Source: Owenia fusiformis
Lineage: Eukaryota; Annelida; Polychaeta; Sabellida; Oweniidae
Direction of reading: 5' to 3'
Assembly (NCBI GenBank): GCA_903813345.2
Contig: CAIIXF020000003.1
Location: 6,287,815-6,351,814, forward strand
DNA: 64,000 nucleotides
Part shown: one piece after another, positions 10,567-25,800 of the stretch
Position numbering within the stretch: position 1 is the stretch's first letter
Layout of the letters: each line of letters begins with the position of its first letter
Notes under the pieces: generated by a model
What the model saw: only the letters and a program-made list of their open reading frames with translations
What the model was told of the DNA's origin: nothing
Database searches by the model: none
Made by a program: the position numbers and the translations under genes

Positions 10567-13500
10567 TAAGAAGTGTTAAGCAGAAAAAGTATGGATATAT
10601 ACCCATATCTTCATACTTCATATGCATAATTGTTCCACTTACAACAAGACCAAGACTACAGGCCTGTATAAATATACATGTACGACTCACAAGTATAACA
10701 TATTGTTGGCACACAATGAGTATCAACAACATACCTTTGATAATTTATGTCCCATCAGCATAAAATCCCAGATAATTTGAGCATTTTTTATTTTATCCTC
10801 ATTTTCAGACACTTTGTCTGCCATTTTGTCCACATTTGCAGTCACATGATCTTAGTACATGTATTATTTCACAAGTGTTTTCACATAAATTCTGTATAAA
10901 AACATGCTTTTATACACCTTTCTGAGGAATAGATGTCAGTATGAGTTTCCACTATATAAAGTAGTGCAATGCATATGGGATAGAGGGATTCATAAGACTA
11001 AACACTCTCTTGAGAATTTCCACGTATACAGGGTGGGCCATAAAAACAATACCCAAGTTTAAAGATAAATATCATACCATATATTTTAAATCATGCCATG
11101 TATTATATATCATTTTAAAGATGAATCATTTTCTTACAATATGACACCATACGATTGAAAGTTCATTGTTTTCCCATGTTAAGTCAATGCACTCTTGCTG
11201 AAATCCTCATTTTCTCAGATCTCAAGTTGACTGAGTCTCAACAAGTAGATTCATTTCAGCTAGTATTGCTAGAATCAATTTTCAATAAAGAATAGGGGTT
11301 CTAAACAGGTAACTGAACTTTCTTTTTAGGACTTTTTGTTGGCTCTATTCTATACAGGTAGGCTCATCAAGTAAGAGACAATGATAAAAATGTAACAAAG
11401 TGAGACATCAAAAATTGACACTAAACATGTTATGTAATAACTGGCGGCGACAATGATATGTCAACACTCCTTGACGGCGACATAATAGTAAATCTTAACT
11501 TAAAATATCTTAAGACAGATAAGAATCATTTATTTTGTAATTTCAATGATAACCTTTCATACACCCACTTTTAATATCATTGAATAAGGTAATTTATCAT
11601 ACAGATATTTTATTCAAAGAACATTTGCACTTAAGCACAACCCTGACTATTTGATAGATTTAAAAAGATGATTCTTAATCTTATAGAAGACGATCATGAA
11701 TCCTGCATATGCCATATACATGCCATAAGCATGATTGCCCAGTTACATGTAGTACTTTCGTGAAGGGATTTTTTAATCATACCTCTAATTAAACTTTACA
11801 CAACAAGATTTTTTTTAGTTAAAGATTTATTAGCACAACATATGAATATTTACATTTTCGTGCCTATTGCATACTTCTGGTGCCGATGGCATGGTCCAAA
11901 GTTGGTAAAATGTACATATATGTAAGAGTACATAAACATTAAAGCCCATGATATTTTAATAACATGCATACATAAAAATCCAACAGCCCAACATTTCGTT
12001 TTTTATGAATTTTATATGGAATTAATTAAATGTTAGCTTGAATACATTTCAAGTTTTGTTATTGTAATGTAATGTAACATTTTAGTGTTCATATATATAT
12101 TCTCAGTAATGTACAAGAATAAATTATTATCTGTAATATATTTGCAATTGTGCCCTTTATTGTAAATAGATCAATATTCTATTGTGAATACAGAAACAAA
12201 TATGCCTTTGTATTGTACATCTACTACAATATATCTTTATATACAATATGTACAAAAAAAATTTACCAATTTTTCTGATTGATAAAATATATTAAATAAA
12301 TAACAGTAGATGCCAAATGGGGTACATTTAAAAAAATAATGTTTGTTCACTCATCTGTTGGTCCCAAACAACTAAAATCATTCATTGTTCTGATTTGCAA
12401 AGATTTGTGCATATTATATTTAGATTTCAGCCTAAAATAGGCACATGGTACAAGTAATTATTCTTATTCTATTTTAGGCCTACTTTATTAGAATTAGCCT
12501 GAGGTAAAGAAAAGATACAATATTATATTCTCTTCATTTTCAAATGTATATACTGTGGTATGTGTACATGTACATATATGATAAACATACACTCATCTTC
12601 CTGAATTTATTTTAGGCCTTCTTTATAATTAGCTTTAGCCTTATACAGAGTGAACCAAAAACAGAAATAAATCTTTGGTTCTGTTTTTGGGTCACTCTGT
12701 ACATATTCTAGAATAAAGACCATTGTCCATTTTGTTTATTGTTACTCTAATTAAAGTAGAGTAAAACACAATAATTTTCAGTAACAAATATTATAAATAG
12801 CTTTGGCAGTTGTATAAATGCTCAACCATGTAATATAGTGGTATTTGCCAAAATATACTAAGATCAATAGAATCATCTTCCAGCTGCTGATTGCCATATT
12901 ATTTCCAAAAGCACATAGGAAAATTTACCTTATTTACTTGACAATGAACTTTAAATGATTCACATTATAATTTTGAACTTGAAAATACAAATTCATGACC
13001 AGTCCTAGAATTTTTTAAACATTTCAAAAGTAAGTGTATATTTGTACTTTTGATAGAACATGGAATGTTTTTACATGCTCTCGCCCATTACACATAACAA
13101 GATAGTTTTCAATGACCCCCCACCCATCCCCTCCCAATTGTTACAGGTCACAAGAGGAGGGGGTGACCAGACTTCACTCAAGATGTACTGATACACAAAC
13201 AAGAAAAATCATCAACCCATGTCATTTTGGAATAAACATAACTTATAAATGCTTTTAGGTACTAAAATCTCAATGTCTTTATATAGCTGCTTTCACTGCT
13301 ACCCTATTACTGTTCTTTTCAGATTTTTGCATTATTGTTGCAAATTGGTAAAAAAATTTGTCAGCTTTGTTTTTTAAAGTTTTTTAAATAATAAGGATGA
13401 ATATCAAAATGTTTTTTGGTTACTTAAACACAAAGTTCTATCAGTTTAGATGAAATTTAACAAGTTTCCCTCAACATGTACTAGTATATTTTCTGTACTC

Positions 13501-13684
13501 GATATTCTTAAATAGTTGTGGGCAAATACGCTAAGTGATTTACTCCACCCAAAAGCAGAATTTTCTTCGTATAACTGACCATGTGACTTTTTCAGATAAC
13601 TATATGTTTTGGTCATGGGTATCTGTAAACGCACACATGGCCAAATTTTGATTATGCTTGCCCTATTGAGGTTACTTTGGATAT
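10567..13684. other. Intergenic/3' flank, no gene recognised
   Basis: AT-rich and free of recognisable exons on both strands. A TACAGGGTGGGCCATAAAAA terminus at about 11029 looks like a lone mariner-type end. A small hairpin element lies at 12643-12703. The 3' part presumably contains the PNP 3'-UTR. Confidence 0.5.
12643..12703. repeat. Short hairpin MITE
   Basis: TACAGAGTGAACCAAAAACAG is followed within a few bases by its inverted copy CTGTTTTTGGGTCACTCTGTA. The ends are those of a Tc1/mariner-like terminal repeat, so this looks like two termini joined with almost no interior. Confidence 0.75.
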
Positions 13685-13887
13685 TTAAACTTCAATTCTT
13701 TCAATCATTTTTGTGACAAGTTTTTGCATGTCCTCTCCACGACGTTTGCTAGTTTCTAGCACCTCTTCATGATTGGCTTTCCTATCTTCGTCATAGTCCA
13801 TAACGCATTTGTTTGTAACGAGTGACATGCCAAATGCCCGCATTCCACAATGTCTTGCCATGATAACTTCATGGACAGTGCTCATTC
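13685..13887 (-). CDS. PNP: PNP exon 6 (C-terminus and stop)
   Basis: Acceptor TTTTTTAG. It carries [17 protein letters not shown] and [10 protein letters not shown]. It ends IERIEV-stop, close to the length of the vertebrate C-terminus. Confidence 0.93.
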
Positions 13888-16800
13888 CTAAAAAATACAA
13901 TGAAATAATTAAGGTTCATGATGTCATATTAAGTTTTAAATATATAACGAGAAGCATTTGAAACAACATTAAATCAATCAGGTGCTTATAAACTTTGAAT
14001 TTAAAATCACAAGTCAGAAAAAACATGAAATTGAACCATTTTGACCAGTTATGTGACATTTTTTGCTTCGTTCAGAAAAATTCTTCCAAAACCAAATCAA
14101 ACATTTTTTTTAAAAATCTGTTTCTATTATGCATTCAAGATAAAATAGGTACACTCATTATGAATGCGATCATGTTTGTTATCTACATGTATCAGTATGT
14201 GATCAGACAAAATTCCCCCTGAATTGATAATAAATGTTACAAGAACACAACATATCTTCAATAAATCGATCTTCGATAAGTACAAAGGGTAGTACTTGAA
14301 AAACACTTGATGGTTACGTCACCATACTTAAGTTTTTTGGTTATCAGCAATCATTTAACCCACAAAACATTGTTTATATCTTCAGAATATCTGAGTTTAT
14401 TCTCTCAGACATATTCATTGCTGTTTAAAGATTTTGAATAAATCAGATGCCAGTAAAAGGTTTGAGCAAAAAAGACGCTTATGCCTCAGTATAAAAGCAA
14501 GGCAGAGACCCTTCAATCCAGTTCTATAAATTTAGTAAATACATTGGGTATTGAATTGGTCTTATACATTCTGCGATTTAACCTTTCACTTGTACTCATT
14601 ATTTACCTGTAACATCAGCTCCACATATCCTCAACAACTTGCACTCGGCAATAGTTTCAAAGCATGGTCCTCCCAACATCACATAGACCCCTTCATGCAT
14701 GAAATTATCGAACTTTAATTCTTTGCCAATTTCAAGGGCCATTTTGCGCAGATTCCTGTCATACCCAGATGACATAGCAGGAAATCTAGGCCCAAATCTG
14801 GAAGTAAAAATATACATCTTTATTACATTGCTGCAATTTATAACTGTAATTTGCTGTTCAAAATCACGACAACCCCTTAATTCTTTAAATCATTAATTTT
14901 GCACAAAATAAGCATATTATGTAACTTGAAAAGGAGCTAAAAAAGCAACGCTCACTACTTCGCTCATTTCATAAACATGAGCAAACAATTTATCTATTTT
15001 CTTATTTATGTATTAACTCCCAATTAATGTACAATTGTAACTCTCTTAAATATAAGAGGTAGATAAAGAATACAATACAGTACAAGTATTTAGATGTTCT
15101 TGTATATATAAGATTATAAATACATTTTATATTTACAATATATGTAATATATGTAAACAATATAAAAGTGAAAATCTCCAAAAAGCAACAGTGTTGACGT
15201 GCAGTTTTGGCAAGAACCATGATCATGCACAACCGCCCTCTTACCCTTGCCCCTATTTATATAATTAAGTCTGGGGAAACATGATAAACTTGACGATGTA
15301 CATAGATCGTCGAGGAGACATGAGTAGAAAAAAATAAATCTATTTTTAAATGTATAATATAAACGCTTGGCGTTCAGCCAGCAATGGTGACTAATAATTC
15401 TTAAAGTCATTTTTTATCTTGCATGTATCCATGTTAACTAACATTTGAGATGACCTTGACACTTTTGAATAACAACCTGTCAAAAAATTACGAGAAGATG
15501 TGCCTCGGGGCCCAACAACAAGATCAAGGTTGAGAATGACCTTTTTTACAGATTTGAAAAGCTTTGCCATGTGCCAATCCTTTTACTGGCCTCTCCACCT
15601 CAGGGTCCAATACTTGATAGGAAATGCTTTAATACAATGCTTTCATTATTTACATTGTAAATAAAATTCTCAATCAGTTTTGACAATTACACAAATCCGT
15701 TACATTTTGCAGTTTGAGCCAAATTCAGAATGCAAAATGAACTTAAACAAAAAAAGTGAAAATACCCACTCTGTCAAACATCATTCAATTCTTCAATCCA
15801 ATTGATTCTTACATTATATTAGTTTATTATCTCAGTATGAAATGTCAAAATGTTAATGTTCAAATAGATGCACACAATTGGTGTGCCGCTGTTACATTAC
15901 AAAAGCGTAGAATCCAAATATTAAATAGATATATAAAATATTGTTAAATCGACAGCAATAAAACGAATGTACTTAATCGTGTCTTATCATCCAAAAAATG
16001 ACAGCTACGGTGTTAAATGATTTTGTTTATCCATTTATGTTTATTTCAAGATAAGATGGCACATACAAACACTGCCTAAATTATATAACATTTATAACAG
16101 CAATTGTTAATGTGCAGGTCATCAAGGATAACCTCAATTGACCTTTGAGCTAACAAATATTAGGAACAGTCATTCCATATCTGAAGTAGTGTTCTCTTAT
16201 CGCAAACATGACATCTTCAGTTGCGACCCGTATCCTTTGCTATACTTATCTTTAATCTGCATGACTTATCAAATAACTTGATATATTATAACTATTTATC
16301 AGATCCTTCAAATATTTTGAAGGTGACCCCTATAATTTAAAATTAGAACTTATTGGCAGATGATAAAATTTATGTCTTTTGCCATTGAACCTAATCTGCC
16401 TTGTGAATAGAAAATTAGAAATAAAATTTATATAAAGGTCCAGAGCATGTATGCTGTTAAAAACTCTAAGATGCTGTTTGTCAAATTAACAAATGTTTGC
16501 ATCTCCATCATTTTCATATCAATATGACAAAAATTGAAAATAATGATTGAATATATGATTCAAAATATTATGTACAATGTATGATGATCAATAATAAACT
16601 ACTAAATGTTTGTTTCTGGTATAATTAAAGAATCGTGAGCTGTCATTAAATATAAAGATTGAGGAAAATGTTTTTATCAATTACAACATCTCACCAATGA
16701 TCGTTACATATTAAGATTATGGATGAAACGAAAGTGATACAAACATGATGTAATAATGAATGATAGTGAATGATAAAGTCACCTTTGAGCAATGTCTCCT

Positions 16801-19800
16801 TTACTCCTCTTATAAATAGCATATTAGATAACAATTGTCATTATGAATAAGCAATAAAAATTTAATCAAATGATTGATGAATCAGGACATTTTAACCCAG
16901 TTGACCTTTATATTGCGTCCTTGGCCTCTTAGACAAATATAAAAACAACACAAGAATAATCAAATTAACAAGGCACACTGTGAACAATAAAGACCATCAC
17001 ACTGTTACCAGTCATAAGCAAAAAACACACTGAAACTGTGATCTAACAAACAAACAAACAAACACTTTTTTATGATACTTGACATTATACTTTTATATGC
17101 CATTTAGTGTCAGTATTAGTCATGTATTATTATTGTATATACATTTTTTCTAAATAAATAAATAAATAACAAGCCCAACTTACTTGTCCTCATTTTCGCC
17201 AATGAGGGGATTATTGCCTGAGAATCCAGGCATATTAATGTGGTCCTTGATGACCATGACGTCCCCAACTTCATAGCTCTCGTTAAGACCTCCTGCAGCA
17301 TTTGTGACAATAAGTGTTTCAACTCCCATCAGCTTCATTACCCTCACAGGAAGTGTGCACTGAAAAAGAATGGAATGATTCGATCAAGATTTGTTTTGTT
17401 TTTGAACAGAAAACTGAATGAAAACTCCATGAAAACATCACTTTAACCTCAAATATCTAATTATAATTAAAATGACAGTTTATGGATTTTCAATTTACTA
17501 ATAATCAGTTGGAGTATTAGAGAGAATGGTTATGGATAAACAAACAAATAAACAAACAAACAAACGTTTAGAGTACTTACAAGGGACAGAGGGTACCCTT
17601 CATATGGGTGAAATCGTCCTTGCATAGCAACCACCTCTTTGCCCCCCAGCTTACCAAAGACCAGCCTACCAGCATGGCCAGGAACTGCAAATATACAAAA
17701 AATCAATTTAATAACATGAGTCAATCGTCATATCTTTATACATAAGTATTTGATTTGTTTTGAACATGTGTATCAGTTATACTAACGACAGGATTAAACA
17801 TGATTTACTATTTCATAAACCAGACAATCCAGCAAAATCCAGTTTTATTACTTTCTTTGACACATTACCATAGTAACCTTATCATATGGTCAGAACTTAC
17901 AGCTAATGAAGAGTATTTCTAAGAAACTTCATATATAAATCACTGCACCAAAAGATATATACACCCTCGTCAAACAATAATAACAATGAATACGAGCACA
18001 CAAACAAACAAACAATCAAACAAACAAACAAACAAACAAATCCTAACCAACTAAGCACAAAAAGGAGTTTTAAGATTTGTTATTGTAATGCAATAAAATC
18101 AGATTGGACAATGACCTTCAATGCAGTTGTCAATTCTTGATAAATTGGTCTAGACTCTTCCCAAAAGCAATTTAAAACATGTCATGTGATCTATTGATAA
18201 CCTACTTGAAGGGTCATGTTAAACATACAATGTGACAATTTTACATACAATGTAGCCCTAAAAACATATTTTGTAGCAGGTAGCTTTCAAGGTCACTTTC
18301 ATAGAAGAAGGAAGGGGGGAGACATTTGCCAGTTGTACATTGGACCTGTGTGGTCATATTAACATTAGATCAGGCAGAAACATTGGAATTTGTTTGCGTA
18401 TCATAGGGCAAATATCTAATGTTGGTGCAATTAAAAATTAAAGTACAAGAAAAGCAATTAATCTAGTACAGTCTCGCTTTTCAAAAGATGTGCAAATAAT
18501 TTATTGGACTCATCACGATAATTTATTATCAAAATGAAACAAAATGTTTGATTAATTTTTTTTATGAAATTGCTTTAAACAATGTAATTGTTTCTGGTTC
18601 TGGTATAATTATACAGTATTATAAGTTGTCATTCCAAATCAAGAATTATGTAAGAAATATGTTTAATGTTGATCAAAACATCACGTGAAGATGTACATGG
18701 TGTTCAGGTGCTTCAATTGTTTCAAAACGAAAGTATCTCTAGCTTATCTCCTCCTTTATATTTAGCATATTAGATAATACATGTCAATTAAAAACTGTTA
18801 TCAATAGTTTGATAAATAAGGTCAGTTTGACTGAGATGACGAATAGTGTCAGTTTGACTGATGACACATGTGTCAGTTTAATTGAGATGACACATGTGTC
18901 CTTCATTTCTCCTTAACCTGCGAGATTGACACACCCTCAACTGTAAACCAATGCAGCACTAATAAATTGCAATGCTAAGTATTAATGGAAAAATGTAAAT
19001 TATTTATGATGAGCCTGTCCCACTTGGAGATGACATGAATCTTAGTAAAAAACGATGCTGTGGACTATCTAAGAAGCTACAGGTTCTGATTTGGCCTTTA
19101 TATGTTAAACCTAAAATCTTGGAGTAAAATAACTTAGTAGATGAAGCTCATTCTCAGACATGTGAAGTTAAACTCCTTGCAAAAGATATGTGAGAGATGT
19201 GATTTATCAGATAGGATTCAGGGGAGGGAATGTTGGTTGAGTTACTTCTCCTTTAGGAGATAACAATATACAGTTGATGTGCACATGCAACAGTCCTATT
19301 AAGATCTGTATTTCAACCAAAATATCCCCCTCTTATATTGACAAAAGGCAGGCCCGTAGCCAGAATTTTCCAAGGGGGGTTCACTTTTCAAAAAATTCTA
19401 GGGGGTTCACTTTGGCAAATTTGGCCAAAAATCACTCAAAAAATAGTCAAAATGGTGAAAAACTGCATGATTTTGAAAGAAATTTTGGCCAGGGGGAGTT
19501 CGCCCAAGCCTCCCCTGGCTACGGGCCTGGCAGGCACAGGTCATTCACATTTCACTTGTTATTGTATAAACATCCATGGCCTATTTAATACAAGGTCTCC
19601 AATACTCCTATGGGAGCATTCTGATACTCAGACCATCTCTGCTATGCACAAGAATTCCAGAAGGACACTGAGAGAAGGCTATGATATCTCACGATGCTAT
19701 GGGAGAAAGATTGGTGACGTGTTGACCTGCTTAGTTCTCCCACTTTACAGAAATTGAAACTCTCCTTCAGCTCATAAGTACACTTAACCAATTGTACTTG

Positions 19801-22800
19801 ACTGCCATCAACTAATAAACGCAACTTGTAGAAACTGTCTTATACAAACGCCACAGGGACAGCTTAAATGTGTTCACATTAGCAGGTGTTCACATTTCAA
19901 GGCTTCACAATATGTGAATCATGGAAGATAACAAAACTGGGACCAAGAAAGAGTGTCCACATTTAGTGATTTTAGGAGAAAAGAGGTGTTTCGATATACA
20001 GGTTTTACTGTAGGTTAACGACACATACATGACAAACAATACCTTTCTGAACTGATTCAATAAATCATCCAAAGAGGAATGTACATATCGACCAACCAGA
20101 AGCTTTGTTTTTCAGACACACCTATGATGTTTCAATGTCAATTAGCCGACAGATGCCAGATAGAACAATAAAATTGAATTTATTACATATTTAAATGTTA
20201 TAGTTGTACAAGTATACTGCACCTCAAGATATAAATATATTGTGCCTTACCTGATTCTAAATCAAACTAGATATAATTATTGGATGGTCCTATAATAGTG
20301 ACTCATTGATTTTATTTCCTTTTTATTCTTTAAAAATGTTATGAAGTGACAGGCTTATAGTCAAACATTACTATATTTCTGTTTATTTTTGCATTGCATT
20401 CAAATGTTTTAAACATATTTTTAATTAAATGGTTTTCATTCTTAACCCTAGAGTTCCTAAGCTAATTGCACTTACGGGAGTTCCTAAGGGGTACAAAGTC
20501 CCCCCCCCCTGGTGAAAAGTGGCTATACTTCTCAATATCCTTATTTTACCACTATTGCCTGATGACAACTCATTCTATTGGGAGTGTAGTGATGTATAAT
20601 TTGATAGTTTATCTCCTTTGTAATAGAAGATATCACTGCTTAATTACTGAAGGGGTATAACAAAATATGGAGAACTTGCTTTTCTTGTGATTTGCCATGT
20701 CTCTATGTATTTTGTCAATTTAGAACATCAAATCTAACATATTGATGTGAAAAAATTAAAATGCTATATTACATAATGAATGTCATTCATTAATTAATCA
20801 ATTATAATCAATAATAGAAACTAATTAATTAATTTTAGCACTGTAAACTGTACTTTGTGTATTAGAGCAACATAGAAAAATATACAGGGTACTTGACTTT
20901 GCTAATTAATAAAAAACTGATTAGTAGACCCCCATACACAATTTTTGCACTAAATTATTCCTATATCCCTAGGAGCAGCTACATGAAAAATCAGGCAGAA
21001 CCGAGGCTAACTTCAAAAATTATCAAAAAATGCACACTAGGGGGATCCCCCCTTGAAAACTCTATAGTTAAAATGTTTTTTGGTCAAAATCCAATAAATT
21101 AAGTAAATCTACTTTAATTTGTCAAATTAAAATATTTAAATATTTTCCATTTCATTTACATTACACTCATGGATTAAAAGAAAATATTTAAATTTAATAT
21201 CAGGCACTCATGTAAAACAGAATATTGATAGTATAGGGGTAAAAAATAGAACTGTCAATAGACCCAAGTGTAAGAATGTCGTTTGAATTCTTAAAGAAAT
21301 TCATTTATTCCTTCAGTAAACAACAATTCTAGAATGGGCTGGATTGATCTCGCTGAACCGATCAATAAAGCAGACCTTGACTATTCTCATGATAGCGACA
21401 TTACTAAACCTCTCCCTACACAGAGAAATCAATAACAAACATGTATTGTAATATAGAGGTTCAGCAACCATCTCCTAATTGGAGTGTAATATAGGAATTA
21501 AATGTATATGCTGCTACTCTTACTTTTTTGCATCAATGTCAAATGAGGCTGTCCTTACTTTAACCTTCAATGCAACAGATGATGAAAAACTGAATTCTCA
21601 AAATAAATTCTTTAAGTAAAACAAGAGAGAACCTGAAAATGGATGTTCCTTTAAAATAAGAACATAATTTTATAATGTATAGAAAGTACATGTAGTTAAA
21701 TCTAATCATTCCGATGTCTTAAAAGGTTGGCTTAGAGACCAATAATAAGCAAAAATCTAGCAATGACCTGCCATCTCACTAAAGCCCATTAACAAATTTG
21801 AAATATTGATTGTACTTATTTGATTAATTACAATTGACAATGAAGATGTAGAACTAGCCATTAATGTCCAACTCATGCTACAAATATGTCCCTTGTAGCA
21901 TGTTGAATCTCTCTTCATTTCACCCCAATTGTCTGGATCTATGGCTTGATGGCAACTGTTAGACTCTTGTTTCGAAACATTCTCAGGGATCACCAATAAT
22001 ATACTTTAATAAACTAACAATTGAAAATACAATGAAATTCAGGCCTGATGTGAACAGTCAGTCCACACCAGTGTGGATCAAACATAACAATAACAATCAA
22101 ACATATCAATTAAATAAGTTTACCATTGAAATTAAAGTTAAAGTGTATGACTTAACTGCAGCCCTGCCTCCGCAAAATGAAATAATGATAAATTGACTTA
22201 CGTCATAGGATTACGTGATTTCTATCTTATAGATAGATTCATACTGAGGCCCTTCATATAACCATTTATTTCAACAACTGTTAAGGACTCAACTTGACTG
22301 ATATGACTTTAAAAACATTAAAAATACTTAATAATGTTAATGTTTTAGATAAGAAGCCATCTGATACATACCTTTTAAATGAACTCTTACTACCTATTAA
22401 ATGACCTCTTACCTATTAAAAATTTTGGCATAAGTTCACTGGCATGTAACGATAATGGCGATCCTGAAATGCCTCATTTAATTGTTACTCAATTCCATGT
22501 GTGGTCTGGAATCAGTAATGAAAAAATCCCGCTGGCATTTTTAAAGCGGTGGCCATCTTGGAATTTTTTTGTTGCGTAAAAACTATTCACCAATATACAT
22601 CTTTCTGCCAATTATGAAGAAAATCCATCCACTAGTATTCAAGTTATCTTCTGGACAGACGAATGGATGGACTGACTGACGGACGGAGGGCTTCACTATA
22701 TCCTCACCGAACTTCGTTCATTGGGATAACAAACACTAAACAGTGAATCCTGCTTTCCTGAACCCAGGTTTCCAGGATTCGCCTCGCATGCCCTCGACTC

Positions 22801-25800
22801 TCCCCTCTTGCCCCCCGCTCCCTGAATACAATTACATCTTCTTATATTTTATCATCTCGGATTTCTAATTGACATTTTTGTATTGACTGTGATATAAACA
22901 GTATAACCTTGAAATTGGTTGAAATAAACTGATGTTTTACTTTTTATGAACCTACAGATATAAACAATCCTTACAAGTTGTCCATAAAGTAAAGATAACA
23001 ACGCTGAAATTTTAAATACAATTAATTGGCTCACTTGTGCTAACTGGGAATTGAGGTATTTTTTGTATCATAAACTAAAGTACATATAAGGTGTCCAAGA
23101 AGTAAAGATACAAATGTTGTAATTTTAATTGCTAAAGACTGTCTTACCTGTGCTGACTGGGAATTGAGGTATTTCTTTGTATGAGAAACTTTCTTTGTTT
23201 TCTACGGATTCAGCCAGACCCCCTAGTCCTGAGCCGCAGATGATGCCAATCTTAGGGCGGTGCCTCGTCTTGGATAGTAAATGCTGGGCAATCTTGTCGC
23301 ATTCTTCATAACTGCACCTGAAAACAAATTTCATATATGTTAGTGTGTAAATTACTCGAAGAAAAATGAATACAAAGTAAGAATTCCAAGCTTCGTTTTG
23401 AATATTCAGATAAATATAAATGATATTTTCAAATTAATGTGACCTGAATTTACAATGTTGAAATGTTTATTTCATATATTATTAGATTCTTGCAATGACA
23501 CCCGACCATTTAAGTGCCTTCAAACATTAAACTGAAAGAAAGGTATTTTAAACATATAAAGAGAGTTGTTTTTTGCTCTGTACAGCAAAGATTTGCCAAT
23601 CAATGCTTTTAAAATAATTTTTGACAAAACAGTATGATGTGTGTAAATTACGAAAAATATATGACTTAACACGCCAAACTGATTTTTTATTATCCCCTTC
23701 ACACGCCTATACTCACTAAAATCAAAATTGTGAAGAACTTTATGTAATAATTCTACAAAATCAATCAATCAATTATATACATGTATATTATCCATTGGCA
23801 AATCATAGTGAAGGTTGAAAACAAAATGAAAACTGTCTACTAAAAAATTGATTTCTACCCAAAAATTAACGATGAAACTCTTACATAATCCTTCTATAAG
23901 AATTACCATTACATTTTTGTAACCATAAGCCTACCTTTTCAACATTTCCTTATCCAGCATATTCATTCTGAGTTTTAGAAAATACTTTCTGATTTCTGCT
24001 TGCTTCTGAACGTCAAGGCTCTAATAAACAGGTAAGTTCTCTGTATTATTTAATAAGTATACACCTGTGACTGTATTATGTAATATATGTATACTTGATC
24101 TAAAATAACCTTTTATATACAGGTATTAAACTTATTTAAAACCCTATTAATCAATGATACACTGCACTACAAATTTTTTTTAATAAAAGCCTGAATGAAC
24201 CTTGATGGAATATAGAATCGTAAAGGATTTGGGTGAATGAATGATTGTATTATATATGATCAATTCATAGGCCTGGGAACATGTATAATTGGGGCAAAAT
24301 TAAAGTTTGTCCAATGGAAGGCTTTTTTCTAAAGGGACGGTCATATAGTTAACTTCGATTTAATAAATACCTGTTCCTGGGCCTTCGCTAAATGGATTGA
24401 TTTTTGTGTGCTATATGACATGTAAACCTATATCAGTGTGAAACGCTCAGCAAGAGATTGGTAATCAATACTTGTATGACGTGCCAATACCTTTCAAAAT
24501 ACACACTCTATCAAATGTGAAGAACATGAAGCAAATACGATATAAAAAGACTTTCAATGTTTGTTCCAATGTGGCAGCAGTGTATAAATTCAAAGGATAT
24601 AAAAAGAATTAGTCATTTCCGTTAATTATCAAATTAATCAAAAATGTATAATGGTATAATATATTTAGGAAGGACATATTATGTAAAGAGTGGTGTATCA
24701 TAACATTTATCAAACATTAAGTTGTTGTTATCTATCAAAAACAGAAGACTTGCATGTAGCATGTCATTGATTGGTTCTTATAATTGGCACCAAACCATCA
24801 ATGTGTTAATAGGCGTTAATAGCTGGTAGATTATTAAAAGGCAGGTTTTGTACAAAACAATTATTATACACTAGCAAATATGAGATCATAGGCTACCATC
24901 TTTATTATGAAATATTACCTGTAAAGAAAATTGTGTGTATTTGATTGTAAGAATACAGGGTAACTCAAATACATTAAAATATGTTAAAATCTTCCACTGG
25001 AGATTGTTGGATATCAATCTGAAGTTATACCTTATAGATCATTATTTTTCGTATAAAAGTTGTGAGAATAAGGCAAAATGTTAAAAAGAATTGACTGTTT
25101 TAGGATAGTTTAGTGTATTATTATAACTTTTATTGACATATAGGATCATAATTAGAAGGCATCGAATGATAGATTTTTATTGGGGGGGGGGGGTGCAGCG
25201 AATCATAAAATGCGTCACTCTTTGACCACATTTTAGAGTAAATAATGGCGAAGTACTGTAATAGTAACCTCTTGATTTCTTTGAAAAAGTAGATTTTTCT
25301 GCTGTATTTGTTAATACCAGGTCATTCCTCGATTGTTCTTGAACTTTATGAAGCACAGTAGGTGCTATATACAGCGATCGCCGATTATTGTAACTATAAA
25401 CTACACATGTATGTTTGTTCTTCATTTGATTTTCAGATGTGTAAAACTTGATTCAATGATGTAATATCAGGCTCAGATAAGCTCAGATTGCACCAGAGAG
25501 AGTCTAAATTTCAAAAGATTTACAATAAACTAGAGTTTAAGCTGTTTATGTAACATCATCCATTTTAGAGGCAAGATCAATGCATGATATATTTAAAGTG
25601 AAAAGGGAAGTGGGCAACTCACACACAGGCAAAAAAATACACAAAATTTTAAGAAAGTTAAACCCCACTTGAAAAATCCTGGCTATGGGTCTGTATTGTA
25701 GCATGTCTTGGTTCATTTTGAATGTGAATAAGTAGCTTTCCAGTTAAAATGTGTGAAAATCTTGAAATTTCTTGTAAAAATTACCTGCTCCTAGATGTTG

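Larger units (their letters stand above)
17685..23147 (-). other. PNP intron 2 (5.5 kb) with several repeat pieces
   Basis: No nested gene is seen. It contains an (AAAC)n tract at about 17998-18041, the GGCCCGTAGCCAG element (19349-19529), a Tigger/pogo-like terminus near 20000, a CCCCCCCCCC tract near 20502 and an ACGAAGTTCG-family copy (22530-22735). Related (AAAC)n tracts lie outside it, in PNP intron 4 (17047-17064) and intron 3 (17539-17566). Confidence 0.6.

Noticed and set aside
10544-10732. Missing first exon of the DUF218 gene (a TIMHMKYED stretch looked tempting)
   Set aside because: The nearest donor leaves the wrong phase for the phase-0 downstream exon, and the reading needs a frame change.
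19338-19757. 139-residue open frame
   Set aside because: It crosses the whole 181-bp inverted-end element and has no exon or domain signal.
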